Assembly: GCA_020002185.1 (NCBI GenBank)
Contig: CM034537.1
Coordinates: 7,717,650-7,781,649 of the forward strand
Direction of reading: 5' to 3'
Origin: Paraescarpia echinospica
Lineage: Eukaryota > Annelida > Polychaeta > Sabellida > Siboglinidae
Length of the DNA: 64,000 bases
Shown here one piece after another: positions 29,600-43,900 of the stretch. Position numbers and translations under genes: made by a program. The notes beneath the pieces were generated by a model. The model was given only the letters and a program-made list of their open reading frames with translations, searched no databases and was not told the DNA's origin. The stretch's first letter is position 1. The number at the start of each line of letters is the position of its first letter.

Positions 29600-32340
29600 A
29601 GCTTAAGATGAAGTATGATAAGTCCTCGCTGCATTGCCTTGGTGACACAGCTGACAGGTTGGCGAACCACCAGACTGTTTGGTCACGTCAGCCTGGAGCC
29701 TGTATTGTCCTGTTAACACTCGCACCATAGTACAGGCTCTCACAATATCATGCGGTGAGTCTCTCACAGTGCCACAGACTGGATGTAATGAGCCTGGTTT
29801 GCACTTGAATGTGTTTAAGTGGAGTAATGTCACTTTCCTGCGAGCCTCCTCTCTAAACTGTTCGAATGTAACACAAATTATGTTCGTTTTCAATGTATGC
29901 TTCCACTGTCTCTTAGAGGGTGGGTTGTTAAAGAACTCATAGGATGATGGCAAGTTATAATTCTGGAGCAACTCCTTAACTATCACAATCCAGGACTTGG
30001 AGTCATGGTCTTTGACTGATAGCTGGCACTGGATGATCTGGCACTCCACACTTGCTGGGTCTCTCATCATGCTCACATACAACGTTAGAATGTTTCATGC
30101 CAATATGGCTGATGTAGGTAGCTGTCCACGTATCAGATACATGGCACTCCACACTTGCTGGGTCTCTCATCATGCTCACATACAACGTTAGAATGTTTCA
30201 TGCCAGTATGGCTGATGTAGGTAGCTGTCCAAGTATCAAATACATGGCACTCCACACTTGCTGGGTCTCTCATCATGCTCACATACAACGTTAGAATGTT
30301 TCATGCCAATATGGCTGATGTAGGTAGCTGTCCACGTATCAGATACATGGCACTCCACACTTGCTGGGTCTCTCATCATGCTCACATACAACGTTAGAAT
30401 GTTTCATGCCAGTATGGCTGATGTAGGTAGCTGTCCACGTATCAGATACATGGCACTCCACACTTGCTGGGTCTCTCATCATGCTCACATACAACGTTAG
30501 AATGTTTCATGCCAGTATGGCTGATGTAGGTAGCTGTCCACATATCAGATACATGGCACTCCACACTTGCTGGGTCTCTCATCATGCTCACATACAGCGT
30601 TAGAATGTTTCATGCCAGTATGGCTGATGTAGGTAGCTGTCCAAGTATCAGATACATGGCACTCCACACTTGCTGGGTCTCTCATCATGCTCACATACAC
30701 ATATGGCTGATGTAGGTAGCTGTCCAAGTATCAGATACATGGCACTCCACACTTGCTCTCATCATGCTCACATACAGCGTTAGAATGTTTCATGCTAGTA
30801 TGGCTGATGTAGGTAGCTGTCCACGTATCAGATACATGGCACTCCACACTTGCTGGGTCTCTCATCATGCTCACATACAGCGTTAGAATGTTTCGTGCCA
30901 GTATGGCTGATGTAGGTAGCTGTCCAAGTATCAGATACATGGCACTCCACACTTGCTGGGTCTCTCATCATGCTCACATACAGCGTTAGAATGTTTCGTG
31001 CTAGTATGGCTGATGTAGGTAGCTGTCCAAGTATCAGATACATGGCACTCCACACTTGCTGGGTCTCATCATGCTCACATACAGCGTTAGAATGTTTCGT
31101 GCTAGTATGGCTGATGCAGGTAGCTGTCCAAGTATCAGATACATGGCACTCCACACTTGCTGGGTCTCTCATCATGCTCACATACAGCGTTAGAATGTTT
31201 CGTGCTAGTATGGCTGACGCAGGTAGCTGTCCAAGTATCAGATACACAGCTGCTGTTGATGAGCACAGTGGTAAATGCTGCAAGTGTTTCAGGACAGTAC
31301 GGTGAAACAGGTCTAGTGCATCTTTATCTCCTTTTGGCAGAGGCAGTACCTCCAGTCCATACAACAGCCTTGACATCTGGTAGCTCATGAAGATCTTAAA
31401 GTTTGTACGTATATGGAGTCCATTTAGGCTATACACACCAGCTCCCATGAGCGAGTAACCTGCCCTCCAGGCTTTCTGGATGTTTAGCTTTACAGTGCTA
31501 CTTGCTTTACAGCCAGAGGTCCTAATAATACCCAGGTGTACCTCCGAGCTACTAACATCAAAGGGTCTATCACCAAGCTTCCACACAGGTGATTCAGTCC
31601 AGGTATTATTGTTACAATTCATCACCATAACGTTAGTCTTCTTAGTGCTGAAGTTATATCTCTCCCAACTGGAGTCAGCCAATGTCAGGTTGATTATAGA
31701 CCGGAGGTTGATAGCACGGTCAGACAGCAGGGTCATATAATCGGCACAGGTGGGAGCCGACACGTCAACTGATCCAACATTATATCCAAGCCCACAGTTT
31801 GACAGCATATGTAGTAGCTCATCACACCGGGCTTTAAACAGTTCCGTCGAGGGGATGCCCCCTTGATGTACACTCTGTAGCTCGAGTAACGGCTGAGACA
31901 GGAAATTGTACCACTTCACCTGACTAGTCATGTTGTCATACAGGCTACAGTACAGTTGCCAAAGTTCTTCAGTGACGCCTAAATGATGAAGTTTCACAAG
32001 CACTGATGTATGATATAGAACATAAAATGCTTTTGCAAGGCATGTTGCAAATAATGGGGACTTACAGTCCTTGGCTTTGGCTGCTGCTTCTAAGATGATA
32101 AAGGCTGTGTTTATCGCTGATGACTTTGCACAGAAACCTCTCTGTAACCGATTAAGTTTGTCCACAAGGATAGATTTCGTTGGAGAAACAAGGACTTTCT
32201 CAAAAAATTTGCCTGTTGTTGAGGTCATCATTATCCTACAGGTCCTTATCAGAGGCTTACTTGAAAAGGGTAATTAGCAACTTGGCACTTTGCAGAACTG
32301 GCTTCAATGCAGCAGTCACACTGTACCAGTATCTCTTGCT
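29600..32340 (-). mobile_element. Dead LINE with a minisatellite inside its ORF
   Basis: Minus-strand RT fragments run KLNRLQRGFCAKSSAINTAF, YDNMTSQVKWYNFL, GGIPSTELFKARCDELLHML, APTCADYMTLLSDRA and then FHRTVLKHLQHLP. The ORF resumes beyond the array as RDPASVECQIIQCQLSVKDH and ends with a zinc-knuckle-like CQLCHQG. The catalytic ADD is ADYM, and the first Asp box is damaged (TCLAKAFYV), so it is inactive. This looks like the RT of an abundant invertebrate family with the IPSTELFKARC motif; the clade is not assigned. Confidence 0.85.
30042..31245. repeat. 103-bp minisatellite derived from LINE coding sequence, about 11-12 copies
   Basis: The unit starts GGCACTCCACACTTGCTGGG and ends GTATCAGATACAT. 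On the minus strand one frame reads YLILGQLPASAILARNILTL and then YVSMMRDPASVEC, which joins the flanking LINE ORF on both sides. Because 103 is not a multiple of 3 the frame shifts every unit. Some copies have 2-29 bp deletions (near 30690 and 30750). Confidence 0.93.
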
Positions 32341-32689
32341 ATGTAAACACTCATAAAACTCTAGGGGAAACCTTCACCAGGGCCATGCTGACATTAATAA
32401 GAGGGAGCAACCATAAAATCTGAAGAAACTAGTGGAATCTAGAACCAAATCAAATGGAATTGTTATGTAGTTGAAATTTAGTTTAAATGTTCAATAGTAA
32501 TATAAAAGTAATAGGTCAATTAGCATTACATTGCTTCCTATTAATATTACATTGAATTTTTGCTCAACCTATTACTATTACTTCAATATTTGTCATTGTT
32601 ACTATTACCCCAGCCCTGCTAGCCACTGTACCACTGCATTCCAACGTCTAAAAACATGTAAAACTGAAGACTCTACTCCGTATCTTACT
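32341..32689. other. Unassigned sequence with TATTACTATTAC motifs
   Basis: Blocks such as CCTATTACTATTACTTCAAT at about 32520-32610 resemble 28340-28420, suggesting a shared dispersed repeat. Nothing else was seen. Confidence 0.45.
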
Positions 32690-33772
32690 ACCTAGGTACT
32701 CATAGTAAACTCTGACCTGAAGGCCTTACTTTGTATCTTACCACTCATGGTAAAATCTGACTTGAAGGCTTTACTCCGTATCTTACCACTCATGGTAAAC
32801 TCTGACTTGAAGGCCTTGCTCCGTATCTTACCACTTATGGTAAACTCTGACTTGAAGGCCTTACTCCGTATCTTACCACTCATGGTAAACTCTGACTTGA
32901 AGGCCTTACTCCGTATCTTACCACTCATGGTAAACTCTGACTTGAAGGCCTTACTCCGTATCTTACCATGGTAAACTCTGACTTGAAGGCCTTACTCCGT
33001 ATCTTACCACTCATGGTAAACTCTGACTTGAAGGCCTTACTCCGTATCTTACCACTCATGGTAAACTCTGACTTGAAGGCCTTACTCCGTATCTTACCAT
33101 GGTAAACTCTGACTTGAAGGCCTTACTCCGTATCTTACCACTCATGGTAAACTCTGACTTGAAGGCCTTACTCCGTATCTTACCACTCATGGTAAACTCT
33201 GACTTGAAGGCCTTACTCCGTATCTTACCATGGTAAACTCTGACTTGAAGGCCTTACTCCGTATCTTACCACTCATGGTAAACTCTGACTTGAAGGCCTT
33301 ACTCCGTATCTTACCACTCATGGTAAACTCTGACTTGAAGGCCTTACTCCGTATCTTACCATGGTAAACTCTGACTTGAAGGCCTTACTCCATATCTTAC
33401 CACTCATGGTAAACTCTGACTTGAAGGCCTTACTCCATATCTTACCACTCATGGTAAACTCTGACTTGAAGGCCTTACTCCGTATCTTATCATGGTAAAC
33501 TCTGACTTGAAGGCCTTACTCCATATCTTACCACTCATGGTAAACTCTGACTTGAAGGCCTTACTCCGTATCTTACCACTCATGGTAAACTCTGACTTGA
33601 AGGCCTTACTCCATATCTTACCACTCATGGTAAACTCTGACTTGAAGGCCTTACTCCATATCTTACCACTCATGGTAAACTCTGACTTGAAGGCCTTACT
33701 CCGTATCTTATCATGGTAAACTCTGACTTGAAGGCCTTACTCCGTATCTTACCATGGTAAACTCTGACTTGT
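32690..33772. repeat. 45/41-bp minisatellite with 131-bp higher-order period
   Basis: The long unit is GGTAAACTCTGACTTGAAGG, CCTTACTCCGTATCTTACCA, CTCAT (45 bp); the short unit ends TTACCAT (41 bp). From 32965 the order long-long-short repeats exactly every 131 bp (junctions at 32965, 33096, 33227, 33358). The junction TTACCATGGTAA and the core AAGGCCTT are palindromes. Long open frames on both strands are artefacts. Confidence 0.95.
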
Positions 33773-34795
33773 GTCCGGTGCCTGACTATTAGAGTGACTA
33801 GGGACTATTTTACCAAATGCCAAATGGCCTCCCAGTGATACACAGTCTCTGTGCAGTCCAGGAAACATAATAATGAAATTAATTAATTAATTCCCATTTA
33901 TAAGTATGAGATTACCATTTTTATCTCTCCACCAGGGAGGGCACAATTTCAGTAATGTCCATTTTGGAATGTCACCAGCTTGTATATATTATAATGTAGA
34001 AATAGTTGGGATAACATTCTAGTTGAGGTTGTGTGTACATCCTGTACTCTCTACGTAGTGTGTCATTTTCATGAAATTTTGTCACGATTAGATCAACAGT
34101 TTTTTAAATACAACTAAATATTCACAGTCCCATTCTGTATATCAGTTGGCCAAAATGAGAAATATTTCGTTTTTATGTGGCACTTTAAAATTGTTATTTT
34201 ATATATATATATATAGATATATGTATTCAGAATTGTTTATATAATTATTTTTAACAACCATACTATGGTTGACACTTGATGCAATTTGAGACTCTGCTTC
34301 TCACGACAGATCAAAAACTTAAATGTCCTGCCCCTTTAAACTGTGTGCAGAGAGCTCTTTAAAACACTTCTATTTATATAATGTATTTAAGCAGTTTTAC
34401 TGTACGCAGTTCATTTCTGATCTGTTATTTTCACCAGTCATAATCATATTGAACTTCTTATTATACAGTACTACCCAGTAGATAACTAAATATGCGGAAC
34501 AGTGTATGTTTGGGAAATGAAACCCCATTTAAGTGGTGCCCAAGTGACAGGTCAACAAAGTTATGTTGGAAACTAAGTTGTCTAAGAAGTTCATCCTTCA
34601 CTGGAGAAAGGGTAGTACTTAATGTTGTTAAAAGACGTATACTTTATGCTTAGTTGTAGCAATTTGTATTCTTGCATCCGTCTTCAATTGAGTTAACTTT
34701 GTTGGCTGATATAGAAACATTATATAAACACCTGGTAGTCATTCATTTGTATTCATGTTTATAGGCTTGCAATTGACACAGACTGGTGCAAAGAA
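33773..34795. other. Region upstream of GPAA1
   Basis: AT-rich with a TA microsatellite at about 34200-34225. An acceptor-like tgtttatag at 34757-34765 suggests a 5-prime UTR exon beginning about 30 bp before the start codon. No clear promoter motif was found. Confidence 0.4.
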
Positions 34796-34967
34796 ATGGG
34801 CTTGTTAAGTAATCCGAAGACACGACAGAAGTTGATGAACATCATTCTTCAGTATAATAACAAACTGTGCTTTGTCTGCTACATCGTTGGATTGGCTTGG
34901 TTTCTTGCACTTGCATATACTCCTTTCAATGCTAAGACATACTTTTCGGAGAATGCACTGCTGCCAG
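34796..34967 (+). CDS. GPAA1: GPAA1 exon 1
   Basis: Starts [20 protein letters not shown] and spans the signal-anchor helix [20 protein letters not shown]. The donor is CCAG|GTAAGA, phase 1. The start is fixed by alignment with human MGLLSDPVRR. Confidence 0.93.
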
Positions 34968-37900
34968 GTAAGAAGAATCTTTTTAATGTCACCTGTGAAA
35001 TTACACCTTTTATGAGCCAGTGAATATGATTCGCACATGTTGAGGTGGTCTAAAATATTAATCTGAAATTATAAATAACTTTGTGAGCAGTAATTCTGGC
35101 CTAGACACTGCCCTTCCAGTCAGACTTGTTCCTGTCTAGACACTGCCCTTCCAGTCAGACCTGTACCTGTCTAGACACTGCCCTTCCAGTCAGACATGTA
35201 CCTGTCTAGACACTGCCCTTCCAGTCAGACCTGTACCTGTCTAGACACTGCCCTTCCAGTCAGACCTGTACCTGTCTAGACACTGCCCTTCCAGTCAGAC
35301 CTGTACCTGTCTAGACACTGCCCTTCCAGTCAGACCTGTACCTGTCTAGACACTGCCCTTCCAGTCAGACCTGTACCTGTCTAGACACTGCCCTTCCAGT
35401 CAGACCTGTACCTGTCTAGACACTGCCCTTCCAGTCAGACCTGTACCTGTCTAGACACTGCCCTTCCAGTCAGACCTGTACCTGTCTAGACACTGCCCTT
35501 CCAGTCAGACCTGTACCTGTCTAGACACTGCCCTTTCAGTCAGACCTGTACCTGTCTAGACACTGCCCTTCCAGCCAGACCTGTACCTGTCTAGACACTG
35601 CCCTTCCAGTCAGACCTGTACCTGTCTAGACACTGCCCTTCCAGTCAGACCTGTATCTGTCTAGACACTGCCCTTCCAGTCAGACCTGCCTAGACACTGC
35701 CCTTATAGTCACAACTAGACACTTCCAGTCTGATGTCCTGATTGCTGGCTATACTGGTAACAGGATTAACTTTTCCATGCATATATTGTTATGGTTTTGT
35801 CCTAATTTGAAGATTTTGGAAATTGATTAACATTAAAAATTGCAAATGATCATTATGTTATAGTTTGGTTTTCGCAAGTCTACCTAATGGTTGTACCATT
35901 TATTTTCAAATGGTGGCAGAAATGTATTATTGAGATTGCATGAGAACTTGTAGTCATCAATGTTGTAGGTTTGGTGAAGTCGAACCAGCATAGTGACAGG
36001 GGGGCCAGCAACTACCTGAAAGATCTTAAAAATGAACTACGGCTGAACAAGGAGACCAGTAAAAAGCAAAGGTGGTGCATCTTATTTTGTCTTCTAAAAT
36101 ATACGCAGAACTTGTGTTGGCCAACCACTCCTCCTGCACTGCCAAAGTGTCCCCTCTAGCCAGGTGGTCTCCCATTGCAGGTTGTGTATATAAGAATAAT
36201 GACAGCGAATCGGGCACTGTTAATATGGTGATTTGTACCAATCTTCCATTCTTTTCTATTAGTTGTTTTGACCTTTCTATATACCAGTATTGTTATCGAA
36301 TGTTGGTTACCTACACGTTCTGGTCACTCTTATTGCATAAAAATAGGGACTGCATGACCCGTCTTCAAAAGGTCATCCATATTATAAACATATAAAATAG
36401 ATTTGCAGTTTGAAATTGTCGTAGAAATCCTTGGTAATGGTAAATACATTTTGGTATACTAAAAACATATAGTAATTTATATATTATGAACAATTGTTTA
36501 ACAGGTATATAATGACACAAGGAAAACTTGGAAAAATATAAATGAAATTCTGCAAAGACCCAACAAAAAGATCATTACCTATATATTTTAGAGAAGGAGA
36601 CCACAAAATAACTGACAATGTTGAAATTGCAAATACCTTTAATTATTTGTTTACAAACATAGGAAAACACCTGGCAAACAAAGTAAAATTCACCAGTAAT
36701 ATAAATCATGGTTATTATTTGACAGGAAGTTCTGAAATGCATTTCCAATTCCAAGAAATAACTGAAGAGTCAGTACTCAGAATAATTGACAATTTCTCTG
36801 CAAAAACCAGTAGTGGCTGTGATGGCATTACATTGATTGAAACAATTAAAATATTTAAAATTAATTTTAATAAAACCCCTAACATTACTTCTTAATTAAA
36901 TATTGGAATCTTCCCAGGCAAGATGAAAATTAAAAAAGTTATTCCTATCAATAAAATGATGACGAAACATTATTTTGAAACTACAGACCAATATCTCTGC
37001 TACCAGTAATCGTTAAGGTTATTGAAAAAGTTATGCATAATCAGATATATTCATGTTTTCCTGAATACCAACTTAATGCTAATCAGTACGGATTCAAATC
37101 CGGTCACTCAACTGAATATGCCAATATGGAAGTTATCGACCAAACAATAACCGCATTGGATTCTAATGAAACACCCATTAATATATTTTTAGATTTATCA
37201 AAAGCTTTCAATACTTTAGACCACTCAATTTTATTAAGTAAACTACATTTGTATGGAATAGGCAACACTGCCCCAAAGCTAATGGAAAGTTATTTGAAAA
37301 ATGGAAAACAGTACATTATTTACAACGATACTGTCTGAAACCCTGCCTAATACTGCAGGTGTACCACAGGATTCTATGCTGGGCCCACTTTTGTTTTCAA
37401 TTTACATAAATGATTTACCAAAGTCAAGTGAAATATTCAAATACGTAATGTTTGGGGATGATACAACTTTATTTTAAACATATGTCCAAAAGATGTCAAA
37501 CAACAGTTTAAATACAGAATTAAACAAAGTAAACGAATGGCTGAAAATAAATAAACTGTCTTTAAATATAAAGAAATTCAAGTATATAATACACAAACTA
37601 GGAAACAAACAAGTTAACAATTTCCTGCTTAAGATTGATGAAACCAGAATCAAAAGAGTCCAAAACTTTAATTTTCTTGGGGTGACTGCAAGAAAACCTA
37701 AGTTGGGACATTCATATTAAAAATATTTCAATCAAATGTTCTAAATTGATAGGTATATTAAACAAATTAAAACGATTTTTGCCAGTAAATATAAAAGTTA
37801 CTTTGTATAGTTCATTAATGTTACCATACATTAATTATGGCCTAATGATATGGGGTTTTAAATGTAACAGAATCATCAAACTAAAAAAAAAAGCGATTAG

Positions 37901-40900
37901 AATAATATGCTTAGCTAAACATAATGCAGATACTGAGTCGCCGTTTAAAAAACTAAACATTCTTAACATAACAGATTTGCTGCATTTATAGGAATTGAAA
38001 TTGTATTATAAATATGTGTACATGATATTATCAGCATATTTACAAAACTTACCATTTATACTAAATAAAAATGTTCACAACATTAATACGTGGATATATG
38101 ACAACATCCATACAAATAGGACAAAACATGACTTTGCCAAACGGTGCATTAGGTTTGATATTCCATTACAAATAAACAATACTGCACTTCACATAAGGAA
38201 CAAAATATTAACACACAGCTTACAAGGATTTATTAGTTATGCCAAAATATGTTTTCTACAAAATTACATAATACAGTGCTCTTTGCCAAATTGTTATATA
38301 TGTGGACATTCTGAATAATCAATAAATAATCATATCTTGTTTTAATTATATTACATCTTTTCATTTGTACTGTTATTACTATGTCTGATGTAGTTGTAAC
38401 TATCTGCTAGTTATCAAATTAAGATAACTTATTATATTTTGTTTTTGAGATTTTGACATAAATTATTGGTAATATAATTCAAATACTTGTGTAACCGTCA
38501 CTGCATTAGAAAGTATGCACTTGTGTTGTTATCATTTTACTGAAAGTGTTTAAGTAAGCCAAACATACTTTGTTGAAAATTATTAAATGGGGTGGCTGCT
38601 ACGAGAGCGACCAATAATGGTCTTAGTGGCAGTCTCCCAGACCCCTGTCTTTGTTTATCTACAGCAACCTGATAGATCATGGTCAGGATGTTGTTAATTG
38701 ATTATATCATACATTGATCATTTCTACTTTTATGTTATATATTCTACTTAATAATACATGTATGTACTACTTGTTATTTTAACACATATTCAGTATTTCA
38801 TAATTGAGCTGTAGATAATTCTGGTTTTTGAAAATTGTACCGTTTTGTTTTTATATGTTGGTCAAATAAACACTTCTGATTCCGATGGTCATGACCATCT
38901 TTTAAGGGCAGCATTTACAAATGTTTCACTACGTAATGTAATAGATATCCATCATAGTTGTCATACTTGAATGCAATAAAAACTGTGTAGATTAGATTAG
39001 ATTTTTTTGCAAACCATGCAAAACCAGGTTTTAAATAGAAGATAGTTGTGATATGTGAAAGAGTTGAGAATAGTGTGTTTTGTTGACAGCATTCCATCGA
39101 GCTGGCTGGAGACACAATTGCGTCAACTCGGACTTGATACTTATGTGCAGAACTTCACATTCAAGTATCCTGTTGGTATTCTCAAGGGCCATGTAAGTTA
39201 TCAGCTTACGTGAACCTGTGACGAGGTTTCCATAGTTACAGTTAGGGCTACTTTGCCATTGGTACCGTTAAGGTTATAAAAATAATAATACTTGCTTTAT
39301 TCACAGACTCTATGCAACATACAAGTACATTATCATGGTTCTATAGTTGTGTTGTAAACAATAGTTACAATGTACAGAATGAAAATCACCTGTCAACAGA
39401 ATGTATATACATGGAATTGAACCAGTATTTCCATATTCTACACATGTATTTTACGTCAATATTAATAATGCTACGAATCACTATGTTTTTTTAGAACTGC
39501 AGTCGGCATGTAAATCTATATGTCATATTTCTAATAACAGCAGCCTAGTTAGGTAAATTAATGTTAACAAACATTTCACTAGCACTGCAGTATCTGTCAT
39601 AACCTGTCATAACACCATATCAAATATATTGTTGTAAGAGACATACAATTTCTTGATAGCATAGTTATGAAAATTCCACCATAGATGGGCAGTATACATA
39701 GGTGATACAGTACCCTCACAATAGGAACTGTATTGCACATCAAATACAATTTAACAAGATTATTAAATTGTATTTGATGTATTGCAATACTTAATATTCA
39801 CTATGAAATAACAATATTATATATTTCCATAAGAACATATCTAACAAACCTGTAACTAAGAGAAAAAAGGATCTATAAATGTTCACGTTCACGTTCACAG
39901 GGTTCAGTCACAAACTATCATCTTCAAAGTGATTCGCTGCCCTATACGCATGTGTAAAAGAGCGTAGATTAGATTTGATTGGCAGGGTTCTGCGTGCAAA
40001 ATGCTATGTCAGCGAGCCGACAGCTTGCGCCACGCCTGCAGATGGTACGCTGAATTATGTGGTGGTAGGCTTTAATACCCCATTATTGAGCGCCGTGTGT
40101 CTGGAAAATGCTCAAATACAGCTAGGAATTCAAAGTATGGGAAGGTTTGTTTCTGTGTGATACAAAACACGATATATTCCAGTGCTGACACCCGTCCTAC
40201 AGCCTGTCATACAAACTGACAGGATGGGGCCTTATCATAATAAGAAGGGCTATACACCGTCCTACAACACGTCATTCAAACTGACAGGACGGGGCCTTAT
40301 CATAATAAGACGGGCTATACACCGTCCTACAACACGTCATTCAAACTGACAGGACGGAGCCTTATCATAATAAGACGGGCTATACACCGTCCTACAACAC
40401 GTCATTCAAACTGACAGGACGGGGCCTTATCATAATAAGAAGGGCTATACACCGTCCTACAACACGTCATACAAACTGACAGGACTTATCATAATAAGAT
40501 GGGCTATACACCGTCCTACAACACGTCATACAAATTGACAGGACGGGGCCTTATCATAATAAGACGGGCTATACACTGTCCTACAACACGTCATACAAAC
40601 TGACAGGACGGGGCCTTATCATAATAAGATGGGCTATACACCGTCCTACAACACGTCATTCAAACTGACAGGACGGGGCCTTATCATAATAAGACGGGCT
40701 ATACACCGTCCTACAACACGTCATTCAAACTGACAGGACGGGGCCTTATCATAATAAGACGGGCTATACACCGTCCTACAACACGTCATACAAACTGACA
40801 GGACGGGGCCTTATCATAATAAGATGGGCTATACACCGTCCTACAACACGTCATACAAATTGACAGGACGGGGCCTTATCATAATAAGACGGGCTATACA

Positions 40901-43900
40901 CCGTCCTACAACACGTCATTCAAACTGACAGGACGGGGCCTTATCATAATAAGACGGGCTATACACCGTCCTACAACACGTCATTCAAACTGACAGGACG
41001 GGGCCTTATCATAATAAGACGGGCTATACACCGTCCTACAACACGTCATACAAACTGACAGGACGGGGCCTTATCATAATAAGATGGGCTATACACCGTC
41101 CTACAACACGTCATACAAATTGACAGGACGGGGCCTTATCATAATAAGACGGGCTATACACCGTCCTACAACACGTCATACAAATTGACAGGACGGGGCC
41201 TTATCATAATAAGACGGGCTATACTCCGTCCTACAACACGTCATACAAACTGACAGGACGGGGCCTTATCATAATAAGACGGGCTATACCCCGTCCTACA
41301 ACACGTCATTCAAACTGACAGGATGGAGCCTTATCATAATAAGACGGGCTATACTCCGTCCTACAACACGTCATACAAACTGACAGGACGGGGCCTTATC
41401 ATAATAAGACGGGCTATACCCCGTCCTACAACACGTCATTCAAACTGACAGGACGGGGCCTTATCATAATAAGACGGGCTATACACCGTCCTACAACACG
41501 TCATTCAAACTGACAGGACGGGGCCTTATCATAATAAGACGGGCTATACACCGTCCTACAACACGTCATACAAACTGACAGGACGGGGCCTTATCATAAT
41601 AAGATGGGCTATACACCGTCCTACAACAGGTCATACAAACTGACAGGACGGGACCTTATCATAATAAGACGGGCTATACCCCGTCCTACAACACGTCATA
41701 CAAACCGACAGGACGGGGCCTTATCATAATAAGACGGGCTATACACCGTCCTACAACACGTCATACAAACTGACAGGACGGGGCCTTATCATAATAAGAC
41801 GGGCTATAGGTCATCACAAACTGACAGGACGGGCCTTATCATAATAAGACGGGCTATACCCCGTCCTACAACACGTCATACAAACTGACAGGACGGGGCC
41901 TTATCATAATAAGACGGGCTATACCCCGTCCTACAACACGTCATACAAACTGACAGGACGGGGCCTTATCATAATAAGACGGGCTATACCCCGTCCTACA
42001 ACACGTCATACAAACTGACAGGACGGGGCCTTATCATAATAAGACGGGCTATACCCCGTCCTACAACACGTCATACAAACTGACAGGACGGGGCCTTATC
42101 ATAATAAGACGGGCTATACCCCGTCCTACAACACGTCATACAAACTGACAGGACGGGGCCTTATCATAATAAGACGGGCTATACCCCGTCCTCTCACATT
42201 ATCACCCGTCAACAGTTAACATCCCCAGTCCAAATGAGGGGTGGACGGGTGTCTAAATAAAGTCCTGGTGCCCTGTGTTCTTAATGGGACCTACATTTTA
42301 AATGAGCCTTGTTGAATGGTTAGAGGACATGCTAGTGATGTTATTTACAGACATATGAAGGCCAGAACATCTATGGCATATTGCGAGCTCCAAAGACTGC
42401 GAGCACAGAGGCGATTGTGTTGACTGCTCCATTCAGACCCACTGCCAGTCACAGGGACAACACCAATGCTGGCATCGCACTCATGCTTCACCTGGCTAAA
42501 TCATTCCGAAGTAAGTCACATTGCTCAAAGACAGCTCCACGTCTGTCGTGGTCTTCAACAGCTAATGAAGGTATACAAACATTTATCTCAGTCATTAGTG
42601 TCTTCACAAGCAGTCTCTGCCTCACCAGTTAATATCTTCACCTGCTGTCTCTATCTCACTAGTTAGTGTCTTCATCAGCACTCTCTGTTTTACCAGTTAG
42701 TGTCTTCACCAGCAGTCTCTGTTTCACCAGTTAGTATCTTCATCAGCAGTCTCTGTCTCAGTAGTTAATGTCTTCACCAGCAGTCTCTGTCTCTATAGTT
42801 AGTGTCTTCACCAGCAGTCCATGTCTCATCAGTTAGTATCTTAACCAGCAGTCTCTGTCTCTATCGTTAGTGTCTTCACCAGCAATCACTGTCTCTGTCT
42901 CACCAGTTAGTAAAACAGTAAAGGTAAGTTCTTATATAGCGCAGTATCCAGTCCTCAGGACTGCTCAAAGCGCTTTACCCTTTACTCCCTGGCAGACCTG
43001 TTCAATCGAACACCATCTCGACTTCTCTGGGAAGCATTCAGCTACACTGCAATTAATGAGTGAAGACTATTCATACACAAATATCACCACTGTCTACACC
43101 CAGGTACTCATTCATACAGCTGAGTGAACTGGAGCAATGTACAGTAAACGAACATGCCCAAGGTTCGACACCGCTGCACAGGATTCGAACCCGCGTTCTT
43201 TCAGTCCAGAGTCCGGAGCTCTTACTACTATGCTACTGCACCCCACTACTAGTTAGTGTTTTCATCAGCAGTCTCTGTCTCCAGTTAGTTAGTGTCTTCA
43301 CCAGGAGTCCACATCTCACCAGTTAGTGTCTTCACAAGCAGTCTCTGTAGTTAGTGTCTTCACCAGTAGTCTCTGTCTCACCAGTTAGTTAGTGTCTTCA
43401 CCAGCAGTATCTGTTTCTGTAGTTAATATCTTCACCAGCAGTCTGTTTTACCAGTTAGTGTCTTCACCAGCAGTTTCTGACTCACCAGTTAAGTGTTTTT
43501 ATCAGCAGTCTCCGTCTTGGCAGTTAATGTCTTCATCAGCATTTTCTGTTTCTGTAGTTAGTGTCTTCACCAGCAGTCTGTCTTGGCAGCTAGTGTCTTC
43601 ACCAGCAGTCTCTGTCTCATCAGTTAGTGTCTTCACCAGCAGTCTCTGTCTTGGCAGCTAGTGTCTTCACCAGCAGTCTCTGTCTCATCAGTTAGTGTCT
43701 TCATCAGCAGTCTCTGTCTTGGTAGTTAGTTTCTTCACCAGCAGTCTCTGTCTCGGTAGTTGGTGTCTTCACCAGCTGTTGCTGTCTTACCAGTTAATGT
43801 CTTCACCAGCAGTCTCTGTCTCATCATTTAGTGTCTTCACCAGCAGTTTCTGTCTTGGCAGTTAGTGTCTTCACCAGCAGTCTCTGTCTCACCAGTTAGT

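Noticed and set aside
30828..32231. 467-residue frame on the minus strand
   Set aside because: The N-terminal part is a dead LINE RT and the rest is translated minisatellite. It is annotated as a mobile element.
40190..42195. CRISPR-like array
   Set aside because: Units are contiguous and nearly identical with no unique spacers, in an animal intron; it is a minisatellite.
42381..42666. Extension of GPAA1 exon 4 past 42510
   Set aside because: A strong CGAA|GTAAGT donor and phase with exon 5 end the exon at 42510. The rest is intron repeat.
43060..43250. Possible tRNA gene on the minus strand
   Set aside because: A and B boxes are present but the cloverleaf is not intact and it continues into a SINE body with an L2-type tail.
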